From Bacteroidota bacterium (GTDB taxonomy: Bacteria > CLD3 > SB21): a DNA stretch of 15,989 nt. The notes beneath the pieces are model-generated. The model saw only the letters and a program-made list of their open reading frames with translations. It did no database searches and was not told where the DNA came from. This document shows, one piece after another, positions 1 through 8,440 of the stretch. The position numbers and the translations under genes are program-made. Positions within the stretch are counted from its first letter, which is position 1; each line of letters begins with the position of its first letter. The DNA is taken from NCBI GenBank assembly GCA_020438245.1, contig JAGQUY010000191.1, positions 1 through 15,989 of the forward strand, in the 5' to 3' direction.

Positions 1-2368
1 AAAAGATATCGAGTACCCGGGGCGACGGCAGGGAATCCTCTGCACCGAATCGCAGCACAGCCAGATCGGTTTGTTTGCTGAAACCCGCCTCGGAGCCCAA
101 CAAGACCGAACCGCCCGGATCAACAGTGAAGGCCGATACCGCGGTATCCGGCGATGCGGTCCTAAACAAGACTTTGAACCGATCGCCGTCGTATTTATAA
201 ACGCCGCCGGGAGCTGTTGCCAGTTTGTTGCCAACCTCATCCACCATGAATCGATAGACCGTCATGGAGTCCGTCACGGTGCTGTCTGCAGGTTCGATTT
301 CCACCCGTGAAAACCCTCGGTCATTTTCCACCCAGATTTCCCCTCCGTCTGCGATCCACAGTTTACCAAGGTTATCCAAATGAAGTTTGACGGGTGTTCG
401 GCGCGATGCTTTTTGCAGGAGTGTCCAGTACGGATACGCATTATTTTTTGCCACAAAAACACCGGATGGCGTGCTCACGGCAATCTTGTCGTCACCAACT
501 GTTATCGTGTTTACCCGGCCACCCCGTATTCCGTTGTTCGCACCATAGGTAGTCCACTTGATGCCGTCCCATTTGGATAAACCTCCAACGTCCCGCCCTT
601 TCTCATTCGGGCCGCCACATGCAAACCAGACCTGACCTTTCCGATCAATCATAAGGTCATTCACGCGATTGTCTGCCAACCCGCTGTCTGCCGTATATCG
701 GAGGGTTTCGTAGCTGCCGTCGCCGGACAAGATAATCTTGAGTGCACCTGCCGTTGTGCCGATCCATACATAGTTACCGACGGATGCCTGACAGGTGATG
801 GTATCGCTGATCGCAATCACCGGTGCGCGGACCGTGGACGCTGCCGATTGACGATACCGGTCAACCAGACTTTGAAACTGTTGACGATGATAGAACGTGT
901 CGAATTGGTAAAGCACATCCAAGTCGGTGCACGCCACACCGATTTCTTTCCCCAGTGCGTCGTACTTTATTGAATCGGTTTCCGCATCCGCCAAGTACTG
1001 TTTTGCTTCCCAGTATCGCGGACTCGCGTGAAAACGATCCGCAAACGTACTGATCCAGCGGACCGCCTGTTGTTTGTTTGATGTTGAATCGTAGTACTGA
1101 GCAAGTTTCCAATAGGCGGCTTCGATGGTTGCTTGAGCACCCACAGATCGGGTAACAGCTTCAAAATAGCGGACACAGGCCTCAGACCTATTGCCTGCCA
1201 GAATTTCTCCGGCCAGGTAAAGTCCCCCGGTTTGAAGTACAGAGTCTGAGCGTGTTGCCGCATTGACCTTGGCCGCTATGTCAATCTGCCGCACCGCCTC
1301 TTGATTGCGACCGAGTTTGTGCAACGCACGCGCGTAGGAAACAAGGACCGCAATGCTGTCCGACAAGCTCTTGAACGTCTTCAAACCCTCTTCAAAATAA
1401 TAGGATGACTGATCCCATCGACCGAGCCACTCGTTCTCCCGGGCAAGCCGTATGATATGGTCGCGATACGGCGCGTCGGTCTCCGAATGAGGTTTGAAGA
1501 TATAAGCTCCAGCGCTAAAAACGGTCTTTTCTCCGATCGGATTCGATCTGATCAGTATCGGTTTTTGACCCTTCAAATCAAAAGATGCCGTTACGTCTTG
1601 AAGGACGCGTTGCGTGGCGGTTTCTTCAACGGAAAAGATCCCTCCCGTCGAACTGACCAGCCAAACCTTTCCAATGGGATCGATGTGTACATCCACAATG
1701 GACTGGTCCGTCATTTGATTGATCGGAATGATCTCTCCGTCAACAACCTTCAATCCGTCTCGCGCACCAACATACGCAATGCCCGACGGATCAACGGCCA
1801 ATGAATTGGAATTCCGAATACTGAATTTTTGAATACCTGATGGCAAAATGGCGGACAATCCGTCTTCACTGAGCGCCCAAACCCTCCCGGATTGATCCAT
1901 TCGCAGAGCAATGACGTCGTTATCGAGCAATCCTGCTTCACGGTTGTAAAGTCGATAGGTCGTTTGGAGAAGCGATGCCACGCCACGATCTGTACCCAAC
2001 CATAGTGTGCCGTCTTCCGCAAGCGCCAAACAACTGACTTTATCAGAAGCAATTCCGGTACTTCGGTCATAGTGCCCGATGATTGAGCCGCTCTTAATGA
2101 AATACAGACCCTTATCGGTGGCCACATAAACGAGACTGTCGTTTCCGGCCAGCACATCATTGATCTTCGCCGGGAGGTCGGGAACATCAAGAGGCGTCAG
2201 CTTGCCAAGCGCAGGGTCAAGTATCACGATACCGCCATCCTCGGTTCCAATCCAGAACCGGCCGTCGACCGTGGTAACACATCTCACACCCGGGAACTGT
2301 GCCACCAGCGACGATCCGAACATCATCCACATCCCCAAAAGAAATATTCTTGAATACACCCGAGTCAT
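1..2368 (-). CDS. Exported beta-propeller / helical-repeat protein, 3' end beyond window
   Basis: I translated this strand by hand and found 789 codons open from ATG at 2368 to the window edge, so the C-terminus is missing. Residues 1-24 form a signal peptide ending LVA|QF. Residues ~28-250 contain propeller-type repeats of the two-component-regulator kind, such as DGRFWIGTEDGG, DGTLWLGTDRG, SGRVWALSEDG and IGKVWLV. Residues ~296-510 are helical and TPR-like (for example WDQSSYYFEEGLKTFKSL). A second propeller begins near 515 (YVWIGTTAGALKI, GQVWFACGG, LWIADGGEIWV). The start overlaps the CHAT gene stop as ATGA, with AGGTG about 7 nt upstream, so the two are very probably co-translated. No histidine kinase or DNA-binding part lies in the visible portion, though a C-terminal domain could follow. 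The role is unknown; periplasmic sensing or protein binding is inference. Confidence 0.85.
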   Translation of the reverse strand, partial: MTRVYSRIFLLGMWMMFGSSLVAQFPGVRCVTTVDGRFWIGTEDGGIVILDPALGKLTPLDVPDLPAKINDVLAGNDSLVYVATDKGLYFIKSGSIIGHYDRSTGIASDKVSCLALAEDGTLWLGTDRGVASLLQTTYRLYNREAGLLDNDVIALRMDQSGRVWALSEDGLSAILPSGIQKFSIRNSNSLAVDPSGIAYVGARDGLKVVDGEIIPINQMTDQSIVDVHIDPIGKVWLVSSTGGIFSVEETATQRVLQDVTASFDLKGQKPILIRSNPIGEKTVFSAGAYIFKPHSETDAPYRDHIIRLARENEWLGRWDQSSYYFEEGLKTFKSLSDSIAVLVSYARALHKLGRNQEAVRQIDIAAKVNAATRSDSVLQTGGLYLAGEILAGNRSEACVRYFEAVTRSVGAQATIEAAYWKLAQYYDSTSNKQQAVRWISTFADRFHASPRYWEAKQYLADAETDSIKYDALGKEIGVACTDLDVLYQFDTFYHRQQFQSLVDRYRQSAASTVRAPVIAISDTITCQASVGNYVWIGTTAGALKIILSGDGSYETLRYTADSGLADNRVNDLMIDRKGQVWFACGGPNEKGRDVGGLSKWDGIKWTTYGANNGIRGGRVNTITVGDDKIAVSTPSGVFVAKNNAYPYWTLLQKASRRTPVKLHLDNLGKLWIADGGEIWVENDRGFSRVEIEPADSTVTDSMTVYRFMVDEVGNKLATAPGGVYKYDGDRFKVLFRTASPDTAVSAFTVDPGGSVLLGSEAGFSKQTDLAVLRFGAEDSLPSPRVLDIF

Positions 2369-5334
2369 TCCCAGTCACCTACCATTCCGAAACAACTCCA
2401 ATAGTACGGATGAGCAAACCCCGGAGTTTCTTTGAGCTCCAACTGCGCTTTCTGCAGGGCCTTGGGCTTGTCGGAGCTTCCGAATTCGCGGTAAAAGTTC
2501 TTCATTAGAATCGTGGTGGAACGATCGTTGACCGGCCACAAGCTGGCAACCAGCGATGGCGTTCCGGCGTAAATAAACGCTCGCGTCAATCCGATCAGTT
2601 CGTCCCCTTGAACGATTTTCGACAATCCTGTTTCACAGGCGGACAACACAACCAACTGAGCCTGATCCAATTTTAAACCGAAAATTTCGTCCATTAGCAA
2701 ATTTCCGTCCTCTCCTCCTCCTTTTGTCAGAAACAGGGCCGAGCGGGCCGGATCGTCCAAATTGAAAACACCATGACATGCAAAATGCACAATCCCAAAT
2801 TTACCGATATCAAACTTTACTGCAGTCTCGGTTGCCTCCGACTTCAGTAGAATCTCCTTCTGTGAAAATCGACTGCCGATCGACTGAACCTCCTCCTCCG
2901 CAGACGCGAGGTTGGGTAAGCCAGAAGCAGGATTGCCTACGGCAAAGAAATTGAGCTTTGTCAGGTCAACCGTCTTTCGTTTACCTCCGATGAATTTCAT
3001 CATGCTGGCGCTGGGTAGATAGGTGAGGGTGAACCGGTCAATCAGAAATCGGTCTTTGTCATCCAGCAGCGCACTGAAGGGTATATAGTGAAGTTTGCCG
3101 AATGGTACGACGATCAGACGGTCGGTCCGAAGATCCGATTCCACCGGTTTGATGAGATAATCAAACAAAACACGGGACGAAACGCGATACTCCGTATTGC
3201 CCGGAACCGTAAGACCATTGCGAAAATCGAGCAGCGATCCGTACAGTTTGAAGGTGCTTACATCGCCGCGATAACCTCGAACGCCGCCGGATTTGGAAAT
3301 AACAAAAATAAGGTAAAACCGGCTGGAAACGAAGTATTCCAGCAAGGTGACGTTCGGATCGAGAAGCTCTGTGACGTCGGAAGCCCGCAGAGGAGAAACG
3401 GTCAACAAGGACGAAAGTTCTTCATTGGCTTTTGCCAGCGCGATCAGCATTTTCTTTCTGGTCTGATAGAGACTATCCATCTCCGCAAACTTCATGACCT
3501 GATCATCGGGAGCGAGTTCAGCCGTTTTCAAAAACTCATCCAACGCCGCCATGCGCTTTTCGACCGAGTCCAAGGCCGCGAGCAGCGGAACATCGGGCTG
3601 CGACTCCAGCAAACGGGTACCCAGCAAATCGAGGAAGGACCTGGACTTTGATCGCTCGGTGACGTTAAAAGCTTCCTCCCACTGATTGTTACGTACCAGC
3701 CAATCAATAAGATCGCTATATAGAAAGGACTTGTCCTGAAAATATCCCAATCGAAATTCTTCTGATTTTAACGTGCCACGTTGATTCTCCACCAAGTCAA
3801 CCGCGCTCCGAATTTCAGCAATGGCCTCGTTCAAAAGTCCCTGTTTTTCCAAGGTCTTAGCGATCCCATACCGTATTTGCCAGATAAGGGTTTCCGCGCG
3901 TTTCGATTGGGCAAGCTGAAGTGCCTTGTTGTATGTGGTTCGGGCCTGTTCAAAATTTTTCATCAACCTGGATGTCTGCCCCAGATAAGTCAGTGCGGTG
4001 ATTTCACCGTAGATGTCTCCAAGCGACGACTTGATGCCATAGGCTTTCTCAAAAGTCTGCAAAATCAAAGGATACCGGCCTTCTGGATTCTCAATATGTC
4101 CGTCTTCGATTTGTCTCAATTGTATCCAGCCAAAACTGATCAGATCGTTGGATTCACCGCGTTGATCCCCTATCTCTCGTTTGATCGCAATGGATTGTTC
4201 CAGATAATCAGACGCCCTTGATACGTCATTTTTTTTCCAATAGATGGACCCGATGATGGAAAGGTGCGACGCCAGCCCCTGTTTGTCATTGATACTCTTT
4301 TCGATATCGATGGCCTGCGTCAGCAAACGCAACGATTCGTCCAGCTGATTCAAATCCCTGTGAATCACCGCGATGTTGGCCAGGGCCTTGGCCATGCTCT
4401 GTCGAGTGTTCAACTTGGTGTGTATTTTCAGCGCAGTCTGATAGGAATCCATCGCATTCTGATAGTCGCCCCGGTTATGGTAAAGAACGCCGAGGTTCAG
4501 ATTGGCATCGGCCATGCCGCGTTCATTCCGGACCTTGGAATACAGCGTCAAGCTCTCGCGATAATACTTTTCAGCCAGATCAAATTCTCCCAGAAAGTCG
4601 TGCACGATCCCCAAATTGGAAAAAACTTCCGCGGTTCCGTCCTCGTCCTTCAGCATCTCCTTCAGGTCCAGAGCTCTTGAAAAGAGGACTTTGGCGGAGT
4701 CATAAAGACCAAGGCTTCGATAGCTGGAGCCGAGCCCGATCAGGTCATCCGAAAGTTCTCCGGACATCTTCAGTGTCTCATGTCCGGCCATCGCACGACG
4801 ATACCACGGCATGGATTGACGATATTCTGATGAACGCTGGTAGATGGCAGCGATTCGCGCGCTCAAATAGGCTTCTTCTTTTTTGTTTCCAGCAGTTTCC
4901 TGAATGGCCAGCGCTCTGAGAAAAATCTGCCGGGCATCGTCATATTTGAAATCGGCCACCAAAACATGACCGATAGCCGTCAACGCGGCGGCTTCCGTCT
5001 TGTGATCGTCCAATTCAGAAGCAAGTTGGACCTGCCTGTCAAGCGTTTGCCGGTACAAATCAATCTGTTTGGTTACACGATAGGCCAGCGCCAGGTTGCC
5101 GACTATCATCAACTCGGCCTTGCGTTCATTCAACGACTGAAAAAGCGGCAGCGCTGCGTTCCACGAATCAATCGCACCCTGCGCATTTCTTTTTTCATAG
5201 GCGGCAATGCCGGCCTTGAAAAGAGAGTCTGCGCGTTGAAAGACCGCGCGCTTGGAAGGCGCATCGTCTTGAGCCCGGAGAGTCGAACCTAGGGCAACCA
5301 GAAACAGTATTCCAATTGTCGATAATCGAACCAT
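2365..5334 (-). CDS. Exported TPR-CHAT domain protein (putative caspase-like protease)
   Basis: The protein is 989 aa from ATG 5334. Residues 1-21 are a signal peptide (MVRLSTIGILFLVALGSTLRA|Q). About twelve TPR units with a ~40-residue period fill residues ~34-515, for example NLGVLYHNRGDYQNAMDSYQ. A helical linker (~515-650) follows, then a CHAT domain (~655-989). The caspase-type dyad is present: His854 in HFACHG and Cys900 in LSACETG, followed by the usual GDELIGLTRAF…AG and SLWPVND motifs. CHAT proteins belong to the caspase/separase fold, and TPRs usually bind the regulator or substrate. The signal peptide places this one outside the cytoplasm. An in-frame TTG at 5364 would add ten residues, but it overlaps a likely -10 box and precedes the signal peptide. 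Protease activity is inferred from the intact dyad; substrate unknown. Confidence 0.9.
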   Translation of the reverse strand: MVRLSTIGILFLVALGSTLRAQDDAPSKRAVFQRADSLFKAGIAAYEKRNAQGAIDSWNAALPLFQSLNERKAELMIVGNLALAYRVTKQIDLYRQTLDRQVQLASELDDHKTEAAALTAIGHVLVADFKYDDARQIFLRALAIQETAGNKKEEAYLSARIAAIYQRSSEYRQSMPWYRRAMAGHETLKMSGELSDDLIGLGSSYRSLGLYDSAKVLFSRALDLKEMLKDEDGTAEVFSNLGIVHDFLGEFDLAEKYYRESLTLYSKVRNERGMADANLNLGVLYHNRGDYQNAMDSYQTALKIHTKLNTRQSMAKALANIAVIHRDLNQLDESLRLLTQAIDIEKSINDKQGLASHLSIIGSIYWKKNDVSRASDYLEQSIAIKREIGDQRGESNDLISFGWIQLRQIEDGHIENPEGRYPLILQTFEKAYGIKSSLGDIYGEITALTYLGQTSRLMKNFEQARTTYNKALQLAQSKRAETLIWQIRYGIAKTLEKQGLLNEAIAEIRSAVDLVENQRGTLKSEEFRLGYFQDKSFLYSDLIDWLVRNNQWEEAFNVTERSKSRSFLDLLGTRLLESQPDVPLLAALDSVEKRMAALDEFLKTAELAPDDQVMKFAEMDSLYQTRKKMLIALAKANEELSSLLTVSPLRASDVTELLDPNVTLLEYFVSSRFYLIFVISKSGGVRGYRGDVSTFKLYGSLLDFRNGLTVPGNTEYRVSSRVLFDYLIKPVESDLRTDRLIVVPFGKLHYIPFSALLDDKDRFLIDRFTLTYLPSASMMKFIGGKRKTVDLTKLNFFAVGNPASGLPNLASAEEEVQSIGSRFSQKEILLKSEATETAVKFDIGKFGIVHFACHGVFNLDDPARSALFLTKGGGEDGNLLMDEIFGLKLDQAQLVVLSACETGLSKIVQGDELIGLTRAFIYAGTPSLVASLWPVNDRSTTILMKNFYREFGSSDKPKALQKAQLELKETPGFAHPYYWSCFGMVGDWE

Positions 5335-5362
5335 AAACTCGGATGGGTTTGGAGCCGAAGTC

Positions 5363-5391
5363 AATATACTTCATGGGTCCCCCATCTTCAA
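5363..5391 (-). promoter_or_regulatory. Candidate sigma70-type promoter of the CHAT operon
   Basis: On the minus strand TTGAAG (5391-5386) and TATATT (5368-5363) are separated by exactly 17 bp. Transcription would begin near 5356, about 22 nt before ATG 5334 and downstream of the alternative TTG at 5364. This is a consensus match read by eye only. Confidence 0.45.
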
Positions 5392-5460
5392 TATCAAAAC
5401 CGGCTTTCCCTTTAAAAAACAATGGCGTACATTAAACAGAATGACAAAGGAAATAGCGGT

Positions 5461-6702
5461 ATGAACGTTCTGGTTCTCAATTCAGGAAGCTCCTCCCTTA
5501 AATTTCAAATTATTCAAACGGATCTGGAGCTTATCGCGTCCAACGCCGATCGCCGTTTGGCATCCGGTCTGATCGAACGCATTGGCAGCGAGTCTATCAT
5601 TACGTTGAAAGCGGAAGAGAAACCTGCCCTCAAGAAAACAGCGCCCATTCGAAACCACCGAATGGCGATCGATCACATTGTGAAATGGATCAACAACAAG
5701 GAAAGCGGCATTGCAGGGGTCCAATCACTCAGGGACATTCATGCCGTCGGGCACCGTATTGTTCACGGAGGAGAGAAATTCACCCATTCCACTCTGCTCG
5801 ACGAATCCATTGTCCGGGATATCCAAGACTGCATCGACCTTGCTCCGCTTCACAATCCGGCGAATCTCAAAGGCATTTACGCCATCCACGAGATTTTCGG
5901 GGACAGTATTCCTCAGGCTGCGGTGTTCGACACCGCGTTTCATCATACCATGCCCGACCATGCCTACTTGTATGCTATTCCCTATGCGATGTACCGGCGC
6001 CATAAGGTTCGGCGATACGGTTTTCACGGCACTTCTCACCGCTACGTAGCCTATAGATATCGTCTGATGAACAATCTGCAGAAAAAAGATGTAAACGTGA
6101 TTAGTCTTCATTTGGGCAACGGTTGCTCCATTTGCGCTATACAGAATGGCGTGTCGGTGGATACATCCATGGGCATGACGCCTTTGGAGGGACTCGTAAT
6201 GGGAACACGGTCCGGAGATCTGGACGCCGCCGTCCTGCAATTCCTAACGCTCAAGGAAGGCTTCTCTCTGGCGGAGGTGGAAAGTATCCTGAACAAACAA
6301 TCGGGGCTGCTGGGTATTTCCGGATTGACAAACGACATGCGGGAAATCATCGAAGAAGCAAAAGAGAATGACGACCGACGGGCGAAACTGGCCATCTCCA
6401 TCTTCGTATACCGGGTGCGGAAATATATCGGCTCGTACCTGTCGGTCCTGAAAAATCCGGCCGCAATTATTTTTACCGGGGGGATCGGCGAGAACTCTGA
6501 CTACGTAAGATCTCTGATTTGCAAGGATATGCATTTTCTGGGCGTAAAGGCGGATGAAGATAAAAACAAGGCTCTCAATGGCAATGCAGGCGATTTTGCC
6601 ACGGACTCTTCCAAACTGGGCTTATGGGTTATTCCTACCAATGAAGAACTCCTCATTGCACGGGATACCGTTCGATGCGTTGCACGACAAGAATTACCAT
6701 GA
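5461..6702 (+). CDS. ackA: Acetate kinase
   Basis: This enzyme catalyses reversible phosphoryl transfer between ATP/acetate and ADP/acetyl phosphate in the cytoplasm. At 413 aa it is about the usual length (~400). Family signatures are all present: NVLVLNSGSSSLKFQ at the N-terminus (Asn7), GHRIVHGG (Arg99), VFDTAFH (Asp157), RYGFHGTSHRYV (His189), LHLGNGCS, MGTRSGDLD (Arg250), FTGGIGEN, and PTNEEL (Glu395). These match the substrate and nucleotide residues known for this sugar-kinase/actin-fold family. An upstream ATG at 5422 is in frame, but ATG 5461 begins exactly at the conserved N-terminus and has AAAGGA nine nt before it. The gene is divergent from the CHAT operon. Phosphotransacetylase is not adjacent, so it must be encoded elsewhere or acetyl phosphate must arise another way. 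Confidence 0.96.
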   Translation: MNVLVLNSGSSSLKFQIIQTDLELIASNADRRLASGLIERIGSESIITLKAEEKPALKKTAPIRNHRMAIDHIVKWINNKESGIAGVQSLRDIHAVGHRIVHGGEKFTHSTLLDESIVRDIQDCIDLAPLHNPANLKGIYAIHEIFGDSIPQAAVFDTAFHHTMPDHAYLYAIPYAMYRRHKVRRYGFHGTSHRYVAYRYRLMNNLQKKDVNVISLHLGNGCSICAIQNGVSVDTSMGMTPLEGLVMGTRSGDLDAAVLQFLTLKEGFSLAEVESILNKQSGLLGISGLTNDMREIIEEAKENDDRRAKLAISIFVYRVRKYIGSYLSVLKNPAAIIFTGGIGENSDYVRSLICKDMHFLGVKADEDKNKALNGNAGDFATDSSKLGLWVIPTNEELLIARDTVRCVARQELP

Positions 6703-6748
6703 GGCAGAAATTTCTTGCGCTCCAATAGAATTTTAAATACGATGGATT

Positions 6749-7105
6749 ATGCGGCAGACCAAACATCATAAACTCTCGTTGTCCACCCTGGCCATAACCT
6801 ACTTGGTTCTCATTGGCCTCGTTCCGCATTTTCATCATCATCACAAGACCGTGTTGGATCCTCTCCAACTGGAGCCAACCCAACAGATTCACGATCAGTC
6901 GTGTGATGCGCACGAAAGCGATTTCAACGTTTTTGAGCATTGTTTCATCTGTAAGATCCTGGTGGATAACAGCAATCACCTCAAAGAATCGCCGTCTCTC
7001 ACCGTAAAGAGCCCGGCCCTGTCGGGGAAAATCGCCCAGACAACCATTGAAACCTTAGCGGGCGACCACACACTCGTTTTAGGTCGCTCACCGCCCGCCC
7101 TCTAG
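6749..7105 (+). CDS. Small exported or anchored His/Cys-rich protein of the metal-uptake cluster
   Basis: The 118-aa product has one hydrophobic segment (~10-26, a signal peptide or anchor), followed directly by HFHHHH (27-32), then Cys52/His55 and HCFIC (64-68). The His run and the CxxC pair are typical metal-ligand patterns. The remainder is low in recognisable features. The gene begins 46 bp after ackA and ends 84 bp before the barrel gene. It lies on the same strand as the binding protein and permease, which suggests a role in periplasmic zinc or copper handling. The family is not recognised with certainty; small His-rich proteins of this type are often left as hypothetical or DUF entries. 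The ribosome-binding site is weak, and a nearby ATG at 6742 is in another frame and stops after nine codons. Confidence 0.7.
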   Translation: MRQTKHHKLSLSTLAITYLVLIGLVPHFHHHHKTVLDPLQLEPTQQIHDQSCDAHESDFNVFEHCFICKILVDNSNHLKESPSLTVKSPALSGKIAQTTIETLAGDHTLVLGRSPPAL

Positions 7106-7146
7106 CTCAACTCCCGTACAAGACTCAAACCGACGTCACCCTTTTT

Positions 7147-7176
7147 TTGACGAGTTTCTTTATTCGTTTACAATAA
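7147..7176 (+). promoter_or_regulatory. Candidate promoter with an inverted repeat over the -10
   Basis: TTGACG (7147-7152), a 16-bp spacer and TACAAT (7169-7174) form a near-consensus promoter before the barrel gene. An AT-rich inverted repeat, TTATT-N7-AATAA (7160-7176), covers the -10, a layout expected for a Fur/Zur-type repressor site. The predicted start (~7181) lies just after the ribosome-binding AAGGAA (7175-7180), so the box may be used only by a read-through transcript, or the TSS may be misplaced. Confidence 0.35.
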
Positions 7177-7189
7177 GGAAGTTTAAGTT

Positions 7190-8404
7190 ATGAGATCCCG
7201 ACCGGCCCTCGTGCCATTATTGATAGTCACTTCATTGGTTTTTTACGATCCTGCAAAGATTGTAGCCCAAAAGAGCGATCGGGCCGTTCAAGATTCCTTG
7301 GATCAGGCCTTGGAGAAGGAAATGATGGAGGCCCTTTCAGGAACGGACACAAGTTTTCAAATGACCGGATCCACTTCAAGATCAGGATCCTCCACCAATC
7401 CGAGAATCAGTGTGATTGGTTCATTCCTCAGCAGTGGAACCTCCAACAACGCAACTGCCAAGACAGTGGATCTTGGTTTGAGTGAAGCCGAGATTTCTTT
7501 TCAATCGTATGTCGACCCATATGCCAAGGCGGACTTCTTCGTTGGTTTTGGAAGAGCAGTCGAAGATCCCTTTACCGGCCCGGACAAGGGGGCTGCAAAG
7601 TCAGGGGATTACGAAGCCGATCTCGAAGAAGCTTACTTGACAACTCTTTCCATGCCTTTTGCCCTTCAACTCAAGGTCGGAAAATTCAGGGGAGATTTCG
7701 GCAAGATCAATCAATACCACCCTCACGGGCTTGGCTACGCCGATTTGCCCCGTATGTACGTGAATTATCTCGGCGAGGAAGGACTGGCAGATCGAGGTGT
7801 GGGGCTGAGTTGGCTGGTGCCCAACCCGCTGGGCTTCTACCAGGAACTCAACGTTGAAATAACCTCCGGGGCTTTGGACAACCCGTCTTTCGGTGGGAGC
7901 AGTGATAACCTGCTTTATCTCGGCCATTTGAAGAATTTTTTTGATGTGTCAGATCACACAACGCTTGAATTGGGGCTGACGGGGATGCAGGGAGCCAATG
8001 GGGATGAAGGAAGAAAAACGAAAATCGGCTCCGGCGACCTGACTTTAAAGTGGAAACCTTTGAGGGAAAATCGCTATCGCAGTCTGGAATGGACTACGGA
8101 GGCGCTTTTTAGTCACAGAAGCGATTCAGCCAAGACGGTCAAAAGCGTGGCCTTTTATACGTTCTTGAACTATCAAATCGCGAAACGATGGTTTCTGGGC
8201 GGACGGTACGACTATTCACAGTTTCCGGATAATTCGAAGGATTCTGAAAAAGCGTATTCTGGAATTTTGGGCTTTTACGCCACGGAATTCCAAAAACTGG
8301 AGCTGCAATATCAACGCGGATTTCCTGCCGGTCGAAAAGCATTCAACCGAATACTGGCCCGACTGGTATTCGTCATTGGAGCACACGGTGCACATCAGTA
8401 TTGA
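7190..8404 (+). CDS. Outer-membrane beta-barrel protein, putative metal-linked porin
   Basis: The product is 404 aa with a signal peptide (residues ~1-26, ending KIVA|Q). A short acidic helix-forming segment and a Ser/Thr/Gly-rich linker run to about residue 70. Alternating amphipathic strands then fill the rest (for example AEISFQSYVDPYAKADFFVGFG, then LQLKVGKFRGDFG), the pattern of a porin-like barrel. It ends in GAHGAHQY, with a C-terminal aromatic residue as expected for BAM-inserted barrels and a His-rich last strand. No TonB box or plug domain is visible, so it is not a typical TonB-dependent receptor. AAGGAA lies nine nt before ATG. The binding-protein gene follows 36 bp downstream, so this protein probably provides the outer-membrane step of the same uptake route. 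Exact family and substrate are unproven. Confidence 0.8.
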   Translation: MRSRPALVPLLIVTSLVFYDPAKIVAQKSDRAVQDSLDQALEKEMMEALSGTDTSFQMTGSTSRSGSSTNPRISVIGSFLSSGTSNNATAKTVDLGLSEAEISFQSYVDPYAKADFFVGFGRAVEDPFTGPDKGAAKSGDYEADLEEAYLTTLSMPFALQLKVGKFRGDFGKINQYHPHGLGYADLPRMYVNYLGEEGLADRGVGLSWLVPNPLGFYQELNVEITSGALDNPSFGGSSDNLLYLGHLKNFFDVSDHTTLELGLTGMQGANGDEGRKTKIGSGDLTLKWKPLRENRYRSLEWTTEALFSHRSDSAKTVKSVAFYTFLNYQIAKRWFLGGRYDYSQFPDNSKDSEKAYSGILGFYATEFQKLELQYQRGFPAGRKAFNRILARLVFVIGAHGAHQY

Positions 8405-8440
8405 AAAAATTATCTTTTTAACCCTGACGGAAAGGTTCCC

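Noticed and set aside
1750..2190. Minus-strand 146-codon frame
   Set aside because: It overlaps the hand-translated propeller protein in another frame of the same strand, which shows repeated W-[IL]-G-T motifs.
3088..3651. Plus-strand open frame of 187 codons opposite the CHAT gene, and similar frames at 3781-4221 and 4264-4680
   Set aside because: They lie wholly antisense to a gene with clear TPR and CHAT motifs, and their translations show no recognisable domain or signal.
2365..5334. Type III-E CRISPR Craspase (TPR-CHAT) component
   Set aside because: It has a signal peptide, and no gRAMP effector, repeat array or adaptation gene is nearby.
5335..5364. TTG start for the CHAT protein adding ten residues
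   Set aside because: It precedes a good signal peptide, overlaps a probable -10 box and has no clear SD.
5422..5460. Upstream ATG for acetate kinase
   Set aside because: The conserved family N-terminus and a good SD place the start at 5461.
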